Assembly (NCBI GenBank): GCA_963726575.1
Contig: CAVSCR010000005.1
Span: forward strand, 744,001-808,000
Direction of reading: 5' to 3'
DNA from: CAVSCR01 sp963726575
Lineage (GTDB): Bacteria; Actinomycetota; Actinomycetes; JAHEKZ01
Length of the DNA stretch: 64,000 nt
The notes beneath the pieces are model-generated. The model was not told the origin of the DNA. It saw only the letters and a program-made list of their open reading frames with translations, and made no database searches. Positions 25,884 to 34,162 of this stretch are shown here, one piece after another. Both the position numbers and the translations under genes were made by a program. How positions within the stretch are numbered: position 1 is the first letter of the stretch; every line of letters starts with the position of its first letter.

Positions 25884-25906
25884 CATCGTCCACTGCGAAG
25901 ACGATG
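25884..25906. terminator. hairpin between convergent genes
   Basis: CATCGTC (25884-25890) and GACGATG (25900-25906) form a perfect 7-bp stem with a 9-nt loop between the stops of the small secreted protein gene and padR. There is no T tract. Confidence 0.4.
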
Positions 25907-25913
25907 GTGCGAA

Positions 25914-26618
25914 CTATGCCGGCAGCCGAGCCTTGCCCGCCTGATGGCGGATGGTCTCCAGGCGGGTGCGTGTGGTGGCCGTCAGTGAACTGTCGGTGGT
26001 TGAGCGCCAATCCTGGGCCTCCCCTGCGGATTGGTCAGCGAACTCGATGAGGACCTCTAGCAGCCTGGTGGTGATCTCGAGAGTTAGTGCGACGACGTGC
26101 AGGCGTTCGGGGTACATGGGACGGCCCCGGTGTTCCAACCGCGCCGCGGGAGGTACGCCGACTCCGCGTTCGAGCATGTCGAGCGGACCGCCGTCGGCCA
26201 GGTAGTCCTCGACGAAGCCGCACAGGTCGCTGAGCATTGCGCGGGCGTTGTCGCCGGTGGCTCGCAGCGCGGCGACCAGATCCTCCGGCGACCCTTGGTC
26301 GGCGAGGAAGGTGCGCAGCACTCCTTCGATCTGCACGTGCGGTTCTTCCGGGGTGGTGCCCAGCCATTCCTTGAGTGCCTGGCGGCCAGCGTCGGTGATG
26401 GCGTAACGCTTGCGGGTGCGCTGCCCGGCTGGCTCGTCGGAGACCGTGGCCCAGCCCAAGGCGACCAGGTGCCGCTGTTCTCGGTAGAGGTGACCCTCCG
26501 AGGTGGCCCAGACAAAGCGCAGGCTGCGGCGCACCTGCTGAGTCAGTTCGTAACCGGTCCAGGAACGCACCGCCAGCAGGCCGAGGAGGCCGTAGGTGGC
26601 CGGGGAGGTCGTGGGCAC
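25914..26618 (-). CDS. PadR family transcriptional regulator
   Basis: 234 aa. An N-terminal winged helix of the PadR type (TYGLLGLLAVRSWTGYELTQ, then GHLYREQRHLVALGWA and RKRYAITDAGRQALKEWL) is followed by a C-terminal helical dimerisation domain with an EFADQSAGEAQDWR segment near residue 195. GTG start, 6 nt after a TAGCCT box. Divergent from a VOC gene across 56 bp containing a perfect inverted repeat, so it very likely represses that operon and itself. Confidence 0.9.
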   Translation of the reverse strand: MPTTSPATYGLLGLLAVRSWTGYELTQQVRRSLRFVWATSEGHLYREQRHLVALGWATVSDEPAGQRTRKRYAITDAGRQALKEWLGTTPEEPHVQIEGVLRTFLADQGSPEDLVAALRATGDNARAMLSDLCGFVEDYLADGGPLDMLERGVGVPPAARLEHRGRPMYPERLHVVALTLEITTRLLEVLIEFADQSAGEAQDWRSTTDSSLTATTRTRLETIRHQAGKARLPA

Positions 26619-26624
26619 CCTTGC

Positions 26625-26650
26625 AGGCTACTCGCATCGAGAGTAGTTTT
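26625..26650. promoter_or_regulatory. divergent promoters overlapping an inverted repeat (PadR operator candidate)
   Basis: CTACTC (26628-26633), a 7-bp spacer and GAGTAG (26641-26646) form a perfect dyad. TAGCCT on the minus strand (26630-26625), 6 nt before the padR GTG, overlaps the left arm; TAGTTT on the plus strand (26644-26649) overlaps the right arm and suits the VOC gene. One bound dimer would cover both promoters. Confidence 0.55.
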
Positions 26651-26674
26651 CGTCCAGCGACAAGGAGGACGGCG

Positions 26675-27235
26675 ATGGCCATCGGGCAGTTGCGCTGCCA
26701 CGTGATGGACGTGGACGACCTTGAGGTGGCTGAGACGTTCTGGTCGCAGTTGACCGGAATCCCGGTGATCTCTACGGACTGGCCCGGCCGGTACTCCTAC
26801 CTTGGCTACGAGGACGACACCACCTGGAAACACGTCCTGATCCTGCACCGGGTCCGAACTCCCAAAGGCGTCGAGACCAACCGGTCACACGTCGACATCA
26901 CCGTTGAACAGCTCGACGAGGCCATCGCGCAGATCGAAGCCATCGGCGGGTCGCTGAAGCGGGCTCCGAGCATCTACCCCAGACCACACGCCTACCCCGG
27001 CCAACCGCCGGTCATCGACTGGGCAGTGATGCAGGACCCGTTCGGCAACGAGTTCTGCCTGGTCCGAGAACTGACCTCAGCCGAGGCCGAGGCCGTCACG
27101 CTCGCCGGCCAAGCCGGCACCGGTGACGACGATCACTGGCGCGACGTCGCACGGCGAGCCCGCGGGCTGACCGGACCGACCATCACCTACCCACCCCGCT
27201 TGCGAGGAGCCCCCCATGGCCACCCCCATCTCTGA
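26675..27235 (+). CDS. VOC family protein (glyoxalase/dioxygenase fold)
   Basis: 186 aa. ATG at 26675 follows AAGGAGG by 6 nt. Two beta-alpha-beta-beta-beta units: the first opens QLRCHVMDVDDLEVAETFWS with GRYSYLGYEDDTTWKHVLIL, the second RSHVDITVEQLDEAIAQIEA and ends MQDPFGNEFCLVREL. His and Glu positions fit the metal site of VOC enzymes. The last 40 residues are an extra tail outside the fold. Overlaps the cupin gene by 20 bp. Likely involved in resistance to or turnover of a small compound sensed by the divergent PadR protein (inference). Confidence 0.85.
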   Translation: MAIGQLRCHVMDVDDLEVAETFWSQLTGIPVISTDWPGRYSYLGYEDDTTWKHVLILHRVRTPKGVETNRSHVDITVEQLDEAIAQIEAIGGSLKRAPSIYPRPHAYPGQPPVIDWAVMQDPFGNEFCLVRELTSAEAEAVTLAGQAGTGDDDHWRDVARRARGLTGPTITYPPRLRGAPHGHPHL

Positions 27236-27581
27236 GATGCCCGTCGAACTGTCCGCCGGAGAACTCGAAACCCGCTACCTGGAATACGGCGACATGGCGA
27301 TCCGCCACGCCCGCGTTCCGGCCGGCACCGACATGACCCCCGTCCTGCAAGGACTGCCCGATGACCGGTGCCCTAGCCCCCACTGGGGGATCGTGCTCGA
27401 CGGTTCGATCCGCATGACCCACTCCGACGGCAGCGAAGAGACAGTCAGCGCCGGTGAGGTCTACCACTGGCCCGAAGGCCACACCGGATTCACCGAGTCC
27501 GGCGTCACCTTCCTCGAGGTGGGTCCGGTTAAACCGATGCGCGAGTTCGCCGCCAATGCTCGACGCGTCCTGGGCCTCTGA
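27216..27581 (+). CDS. cupin-domain protein
   Basis: 121 aa, a single small beta-barrel. The middle (CPSPHWGIVLDGSIRMTHSD) and second motif (VSAGEVYHWPEGHTGF) are laid out as in cupins, with His in the first motif and His/Glu in the second as possible metal ligands. Begins within the 3' end of the VOC gene, so the two are one operon under the PadR-type control region. Confidence 0.75.
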   Translation: MATPISEMPVELSAGELETRYLEYGDMAIRHARVPAGTDMTPVLQGLPDDRCPSPHWGIVLDGSIRMTHSDGSEETVSAGEVYHWPEGHTGFTESGVTFLEVGPVKPMREFAANARRVLGL

Positions 27582-27715
27582 CCCGGAAGACAGCGGCCAC
27601 CCCGACTGTCGCACCAGACCGCAGTCAGTACGCCTGGACGGCCAGCTGGTAGCCGCCCAGACGTGCCGATCTCGCGCGGGTGACCTTGAGTCGAGTCGGT
27701 GTGAGACCGAGGTTC

Positions 27716-29011
27716 TTAGGTCGAAGGGTGGGCTACTGCTACGGGCACGCGTTGAGTCAGGGTGGTTCCGTCGCCAAGTTGTCCGCGTCGGTTGACGCCC
27801 CAGCAGTAGGCACGTCCGTTCTGGCTCAGTGCACAGGTGTGTCGGTGGCCGGTGGTGATCTGGGTCAGGCCGACGTGGGCGAGCAACCCGGACCGGTTCA
27901 TGGCCACGGGGCGCAGCCGTCGGCGGTGGTCCGCGGAGCCGATCCCGAGTTGGCCTTGCCGGTCGCTGCCCCAGCAGTAGGCCCTCCCGGCGGTGTCCAC
28001 GGCGCAGGTGTGGGTGCCGCCGGCGCTGATCCGGGTCAGTCGTTTCCCGGCCAGGGCAATGGTTCGGTTGACGGCGGTGGGCAGTCGACGGTTCACGGTG
28101 TCCCCGGTGCCGAGCTTGCCGCGGCGGTTCGAGCCCCAGCAGTAGGCGCGGCCTGAGTTGTCCAGGGCACAGGTGTAGCCGTCGCCGGCGGTGATCTGGG
28201 TCAGTCGCTTCCCGGCCAGCGCCCGGGTCTGGTCCACCGCGACCGGCTGGTTTGTGGTGTTGCCCTCCCCGGTGCTCACGACCGCGAGCGTGCCCAGCTG
28301 CCCATCCCAGTAGGCACCCCAGCAGTAGGCCTGCCCCGAGCTGTCCAGAGCACACGTGTGGTAGTCGCCGAGCGTGATCTGCTTCAGGGTCACCCCGGCC
28401 AGGACGCCAGAGGTGTCCACCGGGTACGGCCGGTACACGTCGCCGTAGCCTCCGGTCCCCAGTTGTCCGAACTCGCCAAAACCCCAGCAGTAGGCCTTCC
28501 CGGAACGGCTCAACGCGCAGACGTCGAGGTACCCGACGCTGATCGTGGCGACCACCACACGCGGCGCAGTTCCGGAGAAGTCCACCGGCATCGGCTGGTC
28601 GTTGAACAGGATGCCTGTGTCGCCGATCCCCAGCTGTCCTTGCCTGGCCAACCCCCAGCAGTAGACCTTCCCGGCAGTGTCCAACGCGCAGGAGTTCGCG
28701 GGGCCGACACTGATCTGCTTCACCGTCTTGCCGCCCAGCCCCCAGGAGAACCGAACCACAGCCGTCGGCACCAACCGGTCGATCTGGTCTCCCACCCCCA
28801 GCTGGCCGAACGTGTTGTCGCCCCAGCAGTAGACCCGACCGGTGGTGTCCAACCCGCACGTGTGGCCGCCGCTGGCTGAGATCTGAACCCACTGCCTCCC
28901 TGGCGAGGTCGAACTCAACGGCGACGAAGCAGACGCCGGCACCACCATCACCGCCACCAGGACCGGCCAACACACCAAGCCGGCGGCAACCGCCCACCCA
29001 GACCTACGCAT
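27716..29011 (-). CDS. secreted RCC1-repeat beta-propeller protein
   Basis: 431 aa from the ATG at 29011, which gives a signal peptide (MRRSGWAVAAGLVCWPVLVA, cleavage after ASA). Seven repeats of about 50 residues follow, each carrying a version of CALDxxGxxYCWGxxxxGQLG, enough for one closed seven-bladed RCC1 propeller. The two cysteines in every repeat are far more than in eukaryotic RCC1 and suggest a disulphide-stabilised surface protein. Loops vary between blades. In this fold, loops bind proteins or act as inhibitors; the ligand is unknown. A TTG further upstream (29074) is open but lacks support. Confidence 0.85.
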   Translation of the reverse strand: MRRSGWAVAAGLVCWPVLVAVMVVPASASSPLSSTSPGRQWVQISASGGHTCGLDTTGRVYCWGDNTFGQLGVGDQIDRLVPTAVVRFSWGLGGKTVKQISVGPANSCALDTAGKVYCWGLARQGQLGIGDTGILFNDQPMPVDFSGTAPRVVVATISVGYLDVCALSRSGKAYCWGFGEFGQLGTGGYGDVYRPYPVDTSGVLAGVTLKQITLGDYHTCALDSSGQAYCWGAYWDGQLGTLAVVSTGEGNTTNQPVAVDQTRALAGKRLTQITAGDGYTCALDNSGRAYCWGSNRRGKLGTGDTVNRRLPTAVNRTIALAGKRLTRISAGGTHTCAVDTAGRAYCWGSDRQGQLGIGSADHRRRLRPVAMNRSGLLAHVGLTQITTGHRHTCALSQNGRAYCWGVNRRGQLGDGTTLTQRVPVAVAHPST

Positions 29012-29176
29012 GACAAGACACCGCAGCCCTTCCACCGCAAACCTAGGCAACTCCCCGGACCCGACCAGGGCCAAACGACCCCCACCCGCACCAACGCGAC
29101 CCGCCGCTGGGACGACGACACCCCGAAGGAACCCCAGTCATCATCCGAAGCGCCCATACGTGCCGACCCCGAGCGG

Positions 29177-29563
29177 TTACGCACCTTCCTCAGTCGGCGG
29201 CAGAGGCGCGGCCTCGCTATCGCTGCTCGGGGCAGGAGACGGGCGACGAGGTTCCCTGACCCCGGCTGGATCGCCGTCATCGGGACCTGCGAACACCGGG
29301 CGAGTTCCCCGCTTCACGACCAAGACGCGGTCCACCCGCGGCTGACGCAACCCGCGCTCGGCGGCGAACCGGTCGAAGGCGGCTCGGGCGAGCTGCTCGG
29401 CCTCGTTGTTCGACTCGGCTCGGGTCGTGGTCTGGAAGTCCATCTGGAACTGCTCAGGGAACCCGAACTCGGCGTCCATGGGCAGACCAAGGCTTCTCGC
29501 CTCGTCACGGTCGACGTCCGGGAGCGAGTAGTAGACCCACACATCCCACTTTGGGCGCACCAC
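29177..29563 (-). CDS. hypothetical protein (128 aa)
   Basis: GTG start giving VRPKWDVWVYYSLPDVDRDE. Residues 1-90 look like a compact alpha/beta domain (DAEFGFPEQFQMDFQTTTRA, then an EAEQLARAAFDRFAAERG helix); the last 40 residues are Pro/Ser/Glu-rich and disordered. No family recognised. Lies alone between the RCC1 gene (same strand, 165 bp away) and a short plus-strand gene. Confidence 0.5.
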   Translation of the reverse strand: MVRPKWDVWVYYSLPDVDRDEARSLGLPMDAEFGFPEQFQMDFQTTTRAESNNEAEQLARAAFDRFAAERGLRQPRVDRVLVVKRGTRPVFAGPDDGDPAGVREPRRPSPAPSSDSEAAPLPPTEEGA

Positions 29564-29833
29564 GCCAAGATCTCACCCGGCACGGTTGTATGTCCCGGTT
29601 CTCAGGTAGCACGGACGTGCCGATCTGCGTGGGTCTTCCCGACATCGCGAAAGCTTCGTGGGGTGGCCACTTGTCAGACCTTCGGTCCTCGACTAGCCGA
29701 CTGCGGAATGTTCTTGGGGCAATTGACTGTGCAGGGACCCGGCGAGACGCGGCTCCCCGTCGGGGTGTATTCGGGGCTCACAGTTTGTGCTGTCCTCCAG
29801 ACGGGTCGCGTCTGGCTGGGGAAAGATCGCGGC

Positions 29834-30034
29834 ATGAAGACTGAGCGCACACCGTTCCTCGCAATGGGAGCGGTCATGTTCTTGATCAGTTTCGGCGTGG
29901 CGGTGATGGCCAACACTGGACCCTCCGTGCTTCTGACTTGGCTAACCTTCGCCTTCCTCGGTCTGGGTACGGCACTCGTTTCCGCAGGGCTCGTGCGCGC
30001 TGTCCTCAACGAGAGATCGAGCGATGTTCCCTAG
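29834..30034 (+). CDS. small two-TM membrane protein (66 aa)
   Basis: ATG at 29834 with GGGGA upstream. Two hydrophobic segments (FLAMGAVMFLISFGVAVMA and LLTWLTFAFLGLGTALVSAG) separated by a short loop, with a charged C-terminus. Longer frames upstream have no start support. Function unknown. Confidence 0.5.
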   Translation: MKTERTPFLAMGAVMFLISFGVAVMANTGPSVLLTWLTFAFLGLGTALVSAGLVRAVLNERSSDVP

Positions 30035-30308
30035 ACCGCACCGACGTGATGCGATCACGGAGCGGGGCGGGCCTCCCGCTCGGTGGGTGATCCGAGGATT
30101 CTCGGATTGTCAGAAAGAGCCCGTCCTGGTCGAGGACCAGGCAAGGGCGAACCCGGGAGGGCAGATGGGGGCGACTCTCACAGCCAGCGCGGTTGACCAG
30201 ATCCCCAAAGCCAACACTTCGGACAAGCCACAACCCGGGTTCACTGCCGAGGCTACGCCGACACGACGTCCCGCGAAAGCCGCTTCTTGACACAGAGGGG
30301 AACCGATC

Positions 30309-30328
30309 TCGGGCTGATCGGATGCGGC
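30309..30328 (+). repeat. interspersed repeat, copy B
   Basis: TCGGGCTGATCGGATGCGGC, one base different from copy A. Similarity ends soon after the core, so this is the most decayed copy. Confidence 0.55.
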
Positions 30329-30450
30329 TGTCTGTGCGCAGGTCGCTGCAGGCGGCTGCTTCCCCAAGCGAGGGGACCGGCCAGCGCCGGTGAACCGTCG
30401 ATCGGCAGCGGGGTCAGCCGCCGCCGGCTGAGGCTGGCACTCGGGTGCGG

Positions 30451-30741
30451 CTAGCACTGTGACGCTGAAGGGCAGCTCCAGGGGTGCGGTGCGGTGCCGT
30501 GCTGCTGCTCGTCCTGCCAGGCAACTGTGAAGCCGCTTACTGCGACGTCGGCGCTGGCGTCTGACACCTGCTGACAGGGCTGGCCCCACCAGGTCAGGAT
30601 CATCCGAGTGTCGTCGGCGGGCTTGAGGTACGTCGACGTGGTGTGGCTGGCCGGGTGATTGGTTACCACGATCGGGCTCGAGTACCGGGCTTGGATGCTC
30701 GCAATGGCGGCTTGGTCTGCTGCTGGGGCGGCCGTGGTCAA
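30451..30741 (-). CDS. doubtful ORF (96 codons)
   Basis: The C-terminal two thirds look protein-like (STYLKPADDTRMILTWWGQP, DVAVSGFTVAWQDEQQHGTA) and include two cysteines, reminiscent of the end of a secreted protein, but there is no signal peptide or ribosome site. It may be a gene remnant. Low confidence. Confidence 0.25.
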   Translation of the reverse strand: MTTAAPAADQAAIASIQARYSSPIVVTNHPASHTTSTYLKPADDTRMILTWWGQPCQQVSDASADVAVSGFTVAWQDEQQHGTAPHPWSCPSASQC

Positions 30742-30988
30742 GGTGACCGCGGCTCATCGACAACGTCTAGCCCGACCGCACCCCTTCGCTTCCGTCGGAG
30801 AGTTGGGACGTTGTGGCGGGTCTTCAGCCAAGACCCAGACCTCGGCCTCCGACGCTCACAGTTGCTGCTTGTGTTAGCCAACGATCGCGCCTACGTGCCG
30901 TTCCGGTCCTGGAAGAGCCTGCCGTGGGCATGGTCCAGCGGCTCGGCGATAGACGCTCCTGAGGGTGCCCGCGAAGTGCCGTTCGTTC

Positions 30989-31008
30989 TCGGGCTGATTG
31001 GATCCGGC
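30989..31008 (+). repeat. interspersed repeat, copy C
   Basis: TCGGGCTGATTGGATCCGGC, preceded by GTGCCGTTCGTTC and followed by ATTCGCGGACGC, so similarity to copy A extends about 15 bp on each side. Lies 45 bp upstream of the acetyltransferase start. Confidence 0.65.
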
Positions 31009-31053
31009 ATTCGCGGACGCTTCGCCCCGGGGCCGATGGCTAGGATCCACGAG

Positions 31054-32004
31054 ATGCCTGGCGAACAAGGTCCCACGGGATATCGAGCCCGTGCGGCGAT
31101 TGCTGTGGACTTGGACGCGATCGTGCGCCTGACGTGGGCGGTTGACGCGTCGCTTGGTTTGTCGCCCAGCCCGACCCGTGAACACTTGCAGTCGATCTGG
31201 CGTCTCTCGGCTACCGAACTCGCCCGCGACACGCGGATCATTGAGAGGGACCAGGTCGTCGCGGGGTTCGCTCAAGCTATCTGGCAGAAGGAGCAGGGCG
31301 GCCCACTCGACCTGCTGGTCTTCGTCCACCCTGACCAACAGGGAAATGGGATCGCGACGTCCTTGCTGTCCTGGGGCGAGACCCTGGCGCGACAGCGCGG
31401 TTCCGAGGGGGTCCGGGCGGAGGTACCCGAGACCGACCTCGCCGGACACGTTCTTCTTCGCTCGCGCGGGTACCTTCAGGTGCGCTCAGCGTTCACGATG
31501 GCGAAGCCGCTGGGCGATGACGAGATCACTTGGCAGGAACTCGATGGCGTGACGATCCGGCGATACGCCGAGGGCGACGATCACGCACTGTTCCAGGTGC
31601 ATGAAGCTTCCTTTGCCGATCATTGGGGCTTCCGTCCCTCGACGTTCGAAGCCTTCAGTGAAGAACTCCGCGCATTTGGTTTGGACCCCTCGCTGGTGTT
31701 CCTGGCCGAGGCGAAGGTTGGCGTCGTCGGCCATGTCGTGTCGTTCCTGGACGAGAACGAAGGGTTCGTCGGCATGCTCGGAGTGATCAAGAGCTGGCGT
31801 GGTCGTGGCATCGCCAAGGCGTTGTTGCACCGGTCGTTCGTGGAGATCTCGACCCGAGACCGCACCCAGGTGAAGCTTGGGGTCGATGCCCAGAATCCTC
31901 ACGGTGCGGTCGCCTTGTACGAGAGCGTGGGCATGACCGTCGAGCGCCAACTCGACATCTTCGAACTCGGGATCTCGGAGTCGACCGCCCCGCACGACGA
32001 ATAG
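31054..32004 (+). CDS. GNAT family N-acetyltransferase, two tandem GNAT domains
   Basis: 316 aa. ATG at 31054 is chosen for AGGA 8 nt upstream; ATG 31036 is an alternative. The first GNAT domain (about 8-150) has VFVHPDQQGNGIATSLLSWG at the acetyl-CoA loop (QxxGxG/A type) and the second (about 165-305) has LGVIKSWRGRGIAKALLHRS followed by DAQNPHGAVALYESVGM. Both pyrophosphate loops appear intact, so both halves could bind acetyl-CoA. The arrangement resembles the MshD/Eis-like double GNATs, but I do not see mycothiol-specific evidence. The substrate is unknown. Confidence 0.88.
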   Translation: MPGEQGPTGYRARAAIAVDLDAIVRLTWAVDASLGLSPSPTREHLQSIWRLSATELARDTRIIERDQVVAGFAQAIWQKEQGGPLDLLVFVHPDQQGNGIATSLLSWGETLARQRGSEGVRAEVPETDLAGHVLLRSRGYLQVRSAFTMAKPLGDDEITWQELDGVTIRRYAEGDDHALFQVHEASFADHWGFRPSTFEAFSEELRAFGLDPSLVFLAEAKVGVVGHVVSFLDENEGFVGMLGVIKSWRGRGIAKALLHRSFVEISTRDRTQVKLGVDAQNPHGAVALYESVGMTVERQLDIFELGISESTAPHDE

Positions 32005-32111
32005 AACAAGGTCCCCAGAAGGCGTCACGCGCCACCATTCCGCCACGCGGCACGGACGTGCCGGTCGGTGCGCCGATCGGGTGTCGGGCGCCGGCGGGGA
32101 GTCGTGGTTGC

Positions 32112-32157
32112 GGGTCGACCGACTGTGGCCTTGCTGAGAACCGCAGTCGGTCGACCC
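32112..32157. terminator. strong 17-bp stem hairpin between convergent genes
   Basis: Arms 32112-32128 and 32141-32157 pair along 17 bp with a single G-U pair and a 12-nt loop. It sits between the stops of the convergent acetyltransferase and propeller genes. It has no T tract but is the most stable hairpin I see in the window; it probably ends both transcripts. Confidence 0.65.
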
Positions 32158-32195
32158 AGCGATCGTTGGTCGGCGCCCCGGATGGTGCGGGCCGG

Positions 32196-33320
32196 TCAGT
32201 GGAGCAGGTTGAGGGTGTTCGTGGCGTCGTCTACGAAGTACAACTGGTGCCCACTCGGTGTGAGGGCCAGCCCGAACAGCGCCCCGGCGCCGGCAGGCGT
32301 CCCCGAGCTGTCAAGGGTTCGAGTTGCCACGAGTCGCCCATCGGGGCTCACCTCGACGGTTCGGCCGTCACCGGAGTTGACCGACAGCAGGTCTCCACCA
32401 GGAACGACGATGAGTCCCAACGGACCGTTGAGGGGGCCTCCACTACGGACGGTGGCTCCGCGCCCGGCGGAGGTCACGCGGGTCAGAGCCCGTGGGATCG
32501 CCGCCAGTCGCGACCGCAGCGTGTCAGCGACGTAGAGCGTCCCGTCGGTACCGAGGGCGACTCCAGTCGGCCCGATCACCAGGGCAGCGGGGTCGGTCCG
32601 TTCGGGAAAGCCCGAACCGATGGTTGTGGTGGCCGTCAGCTTGGGTGATTGCCCGGTCAGACTGATCTGCAGACGTAGTACCGTCCCGGCATTGACAGTG
32701 GCGGGGGACTTGGCGACGGTGCGGTTGAGCACATTGGTCACGAACAGCACCGCGTGGTTGCCGAAGTCGGCCGCGGTCGCGTCCCAAGGGCCATTGATCC
32801 CGTGGCCCTTCCAGACCTCACGCAGGTGCCCGGCGGAGTCGATGACCAAGAGCGACCCAGCCGTGGCGGTGGCCGAGGTGCCATCGGATGTCGGCAGGTT
32901 GCCGACAATGACCCACCCCGACCGCAAGACCACAAGTGCAGTGGTCAATCCGACCCCGCCCGGCACCTGGGACCCATGGACCGTCGCGAACGGGATCCGG
33001 TGTCCCGTGGGGCTGACTTCCTCGATGGTGGTGCCAGTGCCCTGGGCGTTGGTCGAATTGTTGAAGTTGCTCACCAAGACGTCGCCCTTGCGCAGCCGGT
33101 CGTGAGTAGTCGGTACGACGGCCACGCCGTACGGGTTGACGTCCCCGTTGGTCGGGACCGTGCTGGCGATGGTCTTGATCTTGGTGAGTGGACCGAGGAA
33201 TGTTCCCGCGGTCATGGACGCTTGGGCCGGCACTAGCGCCAAGATCATCGCAACGGACGCGGCCCCCAAGGCGCCGGCCAGCGCCACCGCGGGATGGCGC
33301 GGACGAAATGTCACAGACAT
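32196..33320 (-). CDS. secreted NHL/SMP-30-like beta-propeller protein
   Basis: 374 aa. ATG at 33320 is preferred over the open frame 12 codons longer because GGGAGAG lies just upstream. The signal peptide (about residues 1-35) ends near VPAQASM. The mature chain has repeated strand units such as NPYGVAVVPTTHDRLRKGDV, GPTGVALGTDGTLYVADTLR and GPLGLIVVPGGDLLSVNSGD, typical of NHL-type propellers. Likely an extracellular six-bladed propeller; no catalytic metal site of SMP-30 lactonases can be pinned down. Confidence 0.8.
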   Translation of the reverse strand: MSVTFRPRHPAVALAGALGAASVAMILALVPAQASMTAGTFLGPLTKIKTIASTVPTNGDVNPYGVAVVPTTHDRLRKGDVLVSNFNNSTNAQGTGTTIEEVSPTGHRIPFATVHGSQVPGGVGLTTALVVLRSGWVIVGNLPTSDGTSATATAGSLLVIDSAGHLREVWKGHGINGPWDATAADFGNHAVLFVTNVLNRTVAKSPATVNAGTVLRLQISLTGQSPKLTATTTIGSGFPERTDPAALVIGPTGVALGTDGTLYVADTLRSRLAAIPRALTRVTSAGRGATVRSGGPLNGPLGLIVVPGGDLLSVNSGDGRTVEVSPDGRLVATRTLDSSGTPAGAGALFGLALTPSGHQLYFVDDATNTLNLLH

Positions 33321-33714
33321 GGCTCTCCCAAGGAGTAGACGGGGACGGACACTCATGAAACGCCTACGCCCCGACGACGGTTCAACCCCGAGACTGTCGG
33401 CTCAGTGGCTCCACGAATCCGCTCCGAGGTGCCTGATGGAGGGTTCTGGCGGGTCTTCTCTTGAAGTGCCTGCCGCCGCCGATCCCTACTGGTTCCGAGG
33501 AGGAACCCACGGTGTTGATCGGATTGACCCGCATGACGCGTCCCACGTCGCGGTGGTGATCGATGACTGCGAGCGTGAGCTGGCTCGGGTGAATATCGCC
33601 GCGGACAAGTGTCGGACTGCGCGGCGCTGTGACTCAGGCGAGGTGGCGGTGTCGTCGGACCAGCGAAGGACCGGGCCGAGGTCTGAACTACGCTTCCGCA
33701 GGTCAGCGCGGGTG
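33321..33714. other. intergenic region without a recognisable gene
   Basis: 394 bp between the propeller gene start and the 3' end of RNase P RNA. Open frames exist on both strands but none has a start, codon pattern or similarity I trust. It must hold the promoter of the propeller gene and any rnpB terminator; I do not see a clear hairpin directly after the RNA. Confidence 0.5.
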
Positions 33715-34141
33715 GGGCGGACGAGTCGGCCTGTAAGCCGGGTTCTGTCTTCGCGTCACGGTGCCTTGCGGCAGTGACGCGAAGGGCGACCATCCATCTA
33801 GGGCTGCCGTTGCCGACAACCTCGTGCGGTCTACCCGTGGACTCAGACGGGCCGTCCTCGAACATCCACGCGGACGCCGACGAAGTCGACGCCCTTCTTG
33901 ACCTTGCTCCAGGCGGGGTTTACCGAGCCGTCGCAGTCGCCTGCGGCGCTGGTGGTCTCTTACACCACCGTTTCACCCTTACCGACCGGCCAAGGCCAGT
34001 CGGCGGTCTGCTTTCTGTGGCACTGTCCCGCGGGTCACCCCGGGTGGGTGTTGCCCACCGCCTTGCCCTGTGGAGCCCGGACTTTCCTCGACGTCGTCTC
34101 CGAAGAGACAACGCCGCGGCCGCCCGGCCGGCTCGTCCGCC
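33715..34141 (-). ncRNA. rnpB: RNase P RNA, bacterial type A
   Basis: About 427 nt. The 5' end GGCGGACGAG pairs with the 3' CTCGTCCGCC to form helix P1. Conserved elements in order: GAGGAAAGTCCGGGCTCC, CAGAAAGCAGACCGCC, GGTAAGGGTGAAACGGTGG, TAAGAGACCACCAGC, GGTAAACCCC, AGATGGATGGTCGCCC (P4 region) and the 3' ACAGAACCCGGCTTACAGGC. This is the catalytic RNA that removes 5' leaders from pre-tRNAs. Divergent from yaaA, with the two -10 boxes interleaved. Confidence 0.97.
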
Positions 34142-34148
34142 GTGCGTC

Positions 34149-34155
34149 TAGGGTA
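34149..34155. promoter_or_regulatory. bidirectional promoter core: interleaved -10 boxes
   Basis: TAGGGTA reads TAGGGT on the plus strand (34149-34154, 8 nt before the yaaA GTG) and TACCCT on the minus strand (34155-34150, about 8 nt before the rnpB 5' end). The two promoters share five bases, so polymerase can serve only one direction at a time. Confidence 0.6.
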
Positions 34156-34162
34156 CGCGCTC

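Larger units (their letters stand above)
30035..31053. other. gene-poor stretch with two repeat copies and a small hairpin
   Basis: About 1 kb without a convincing gene. It holds a perfect 7-bp stem with a 3-nt loop (30125-30141) downstream of the small membrane gene, a doubtful minus-strand frame (30451-30741), and repeat copies B and C. An inverted copy of 13 bases that flank copy A (CCCGCGAAAGCCG) sits at 30270-30282 just before copy B. Confidence 0.55.

Noticed and set aside
27183..28997. 604-codon minus-strand frame opposite and beside the RCC1 gene
   Set aside because: It is a frame shadow of the repeat-rich RCC1 gene and runs antisense through the cupin gene; composition is Arg/Gly/Leu-rich with no domain.
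30110..30763. 217-codon minus-strand ORF in the gene-poor gap
   Set aside because: Pro/Arg/Ser-rich without hydrophobic core or start signal; the alternate frame at 30451-30741 is more protein-like but is also weak.
33353..33865. 170-codon minus-strand ORF upstream of the propeller gene
   Set aside because: Its first part lies within the RNase P RNA sequence and the rest shows no protein-like features.
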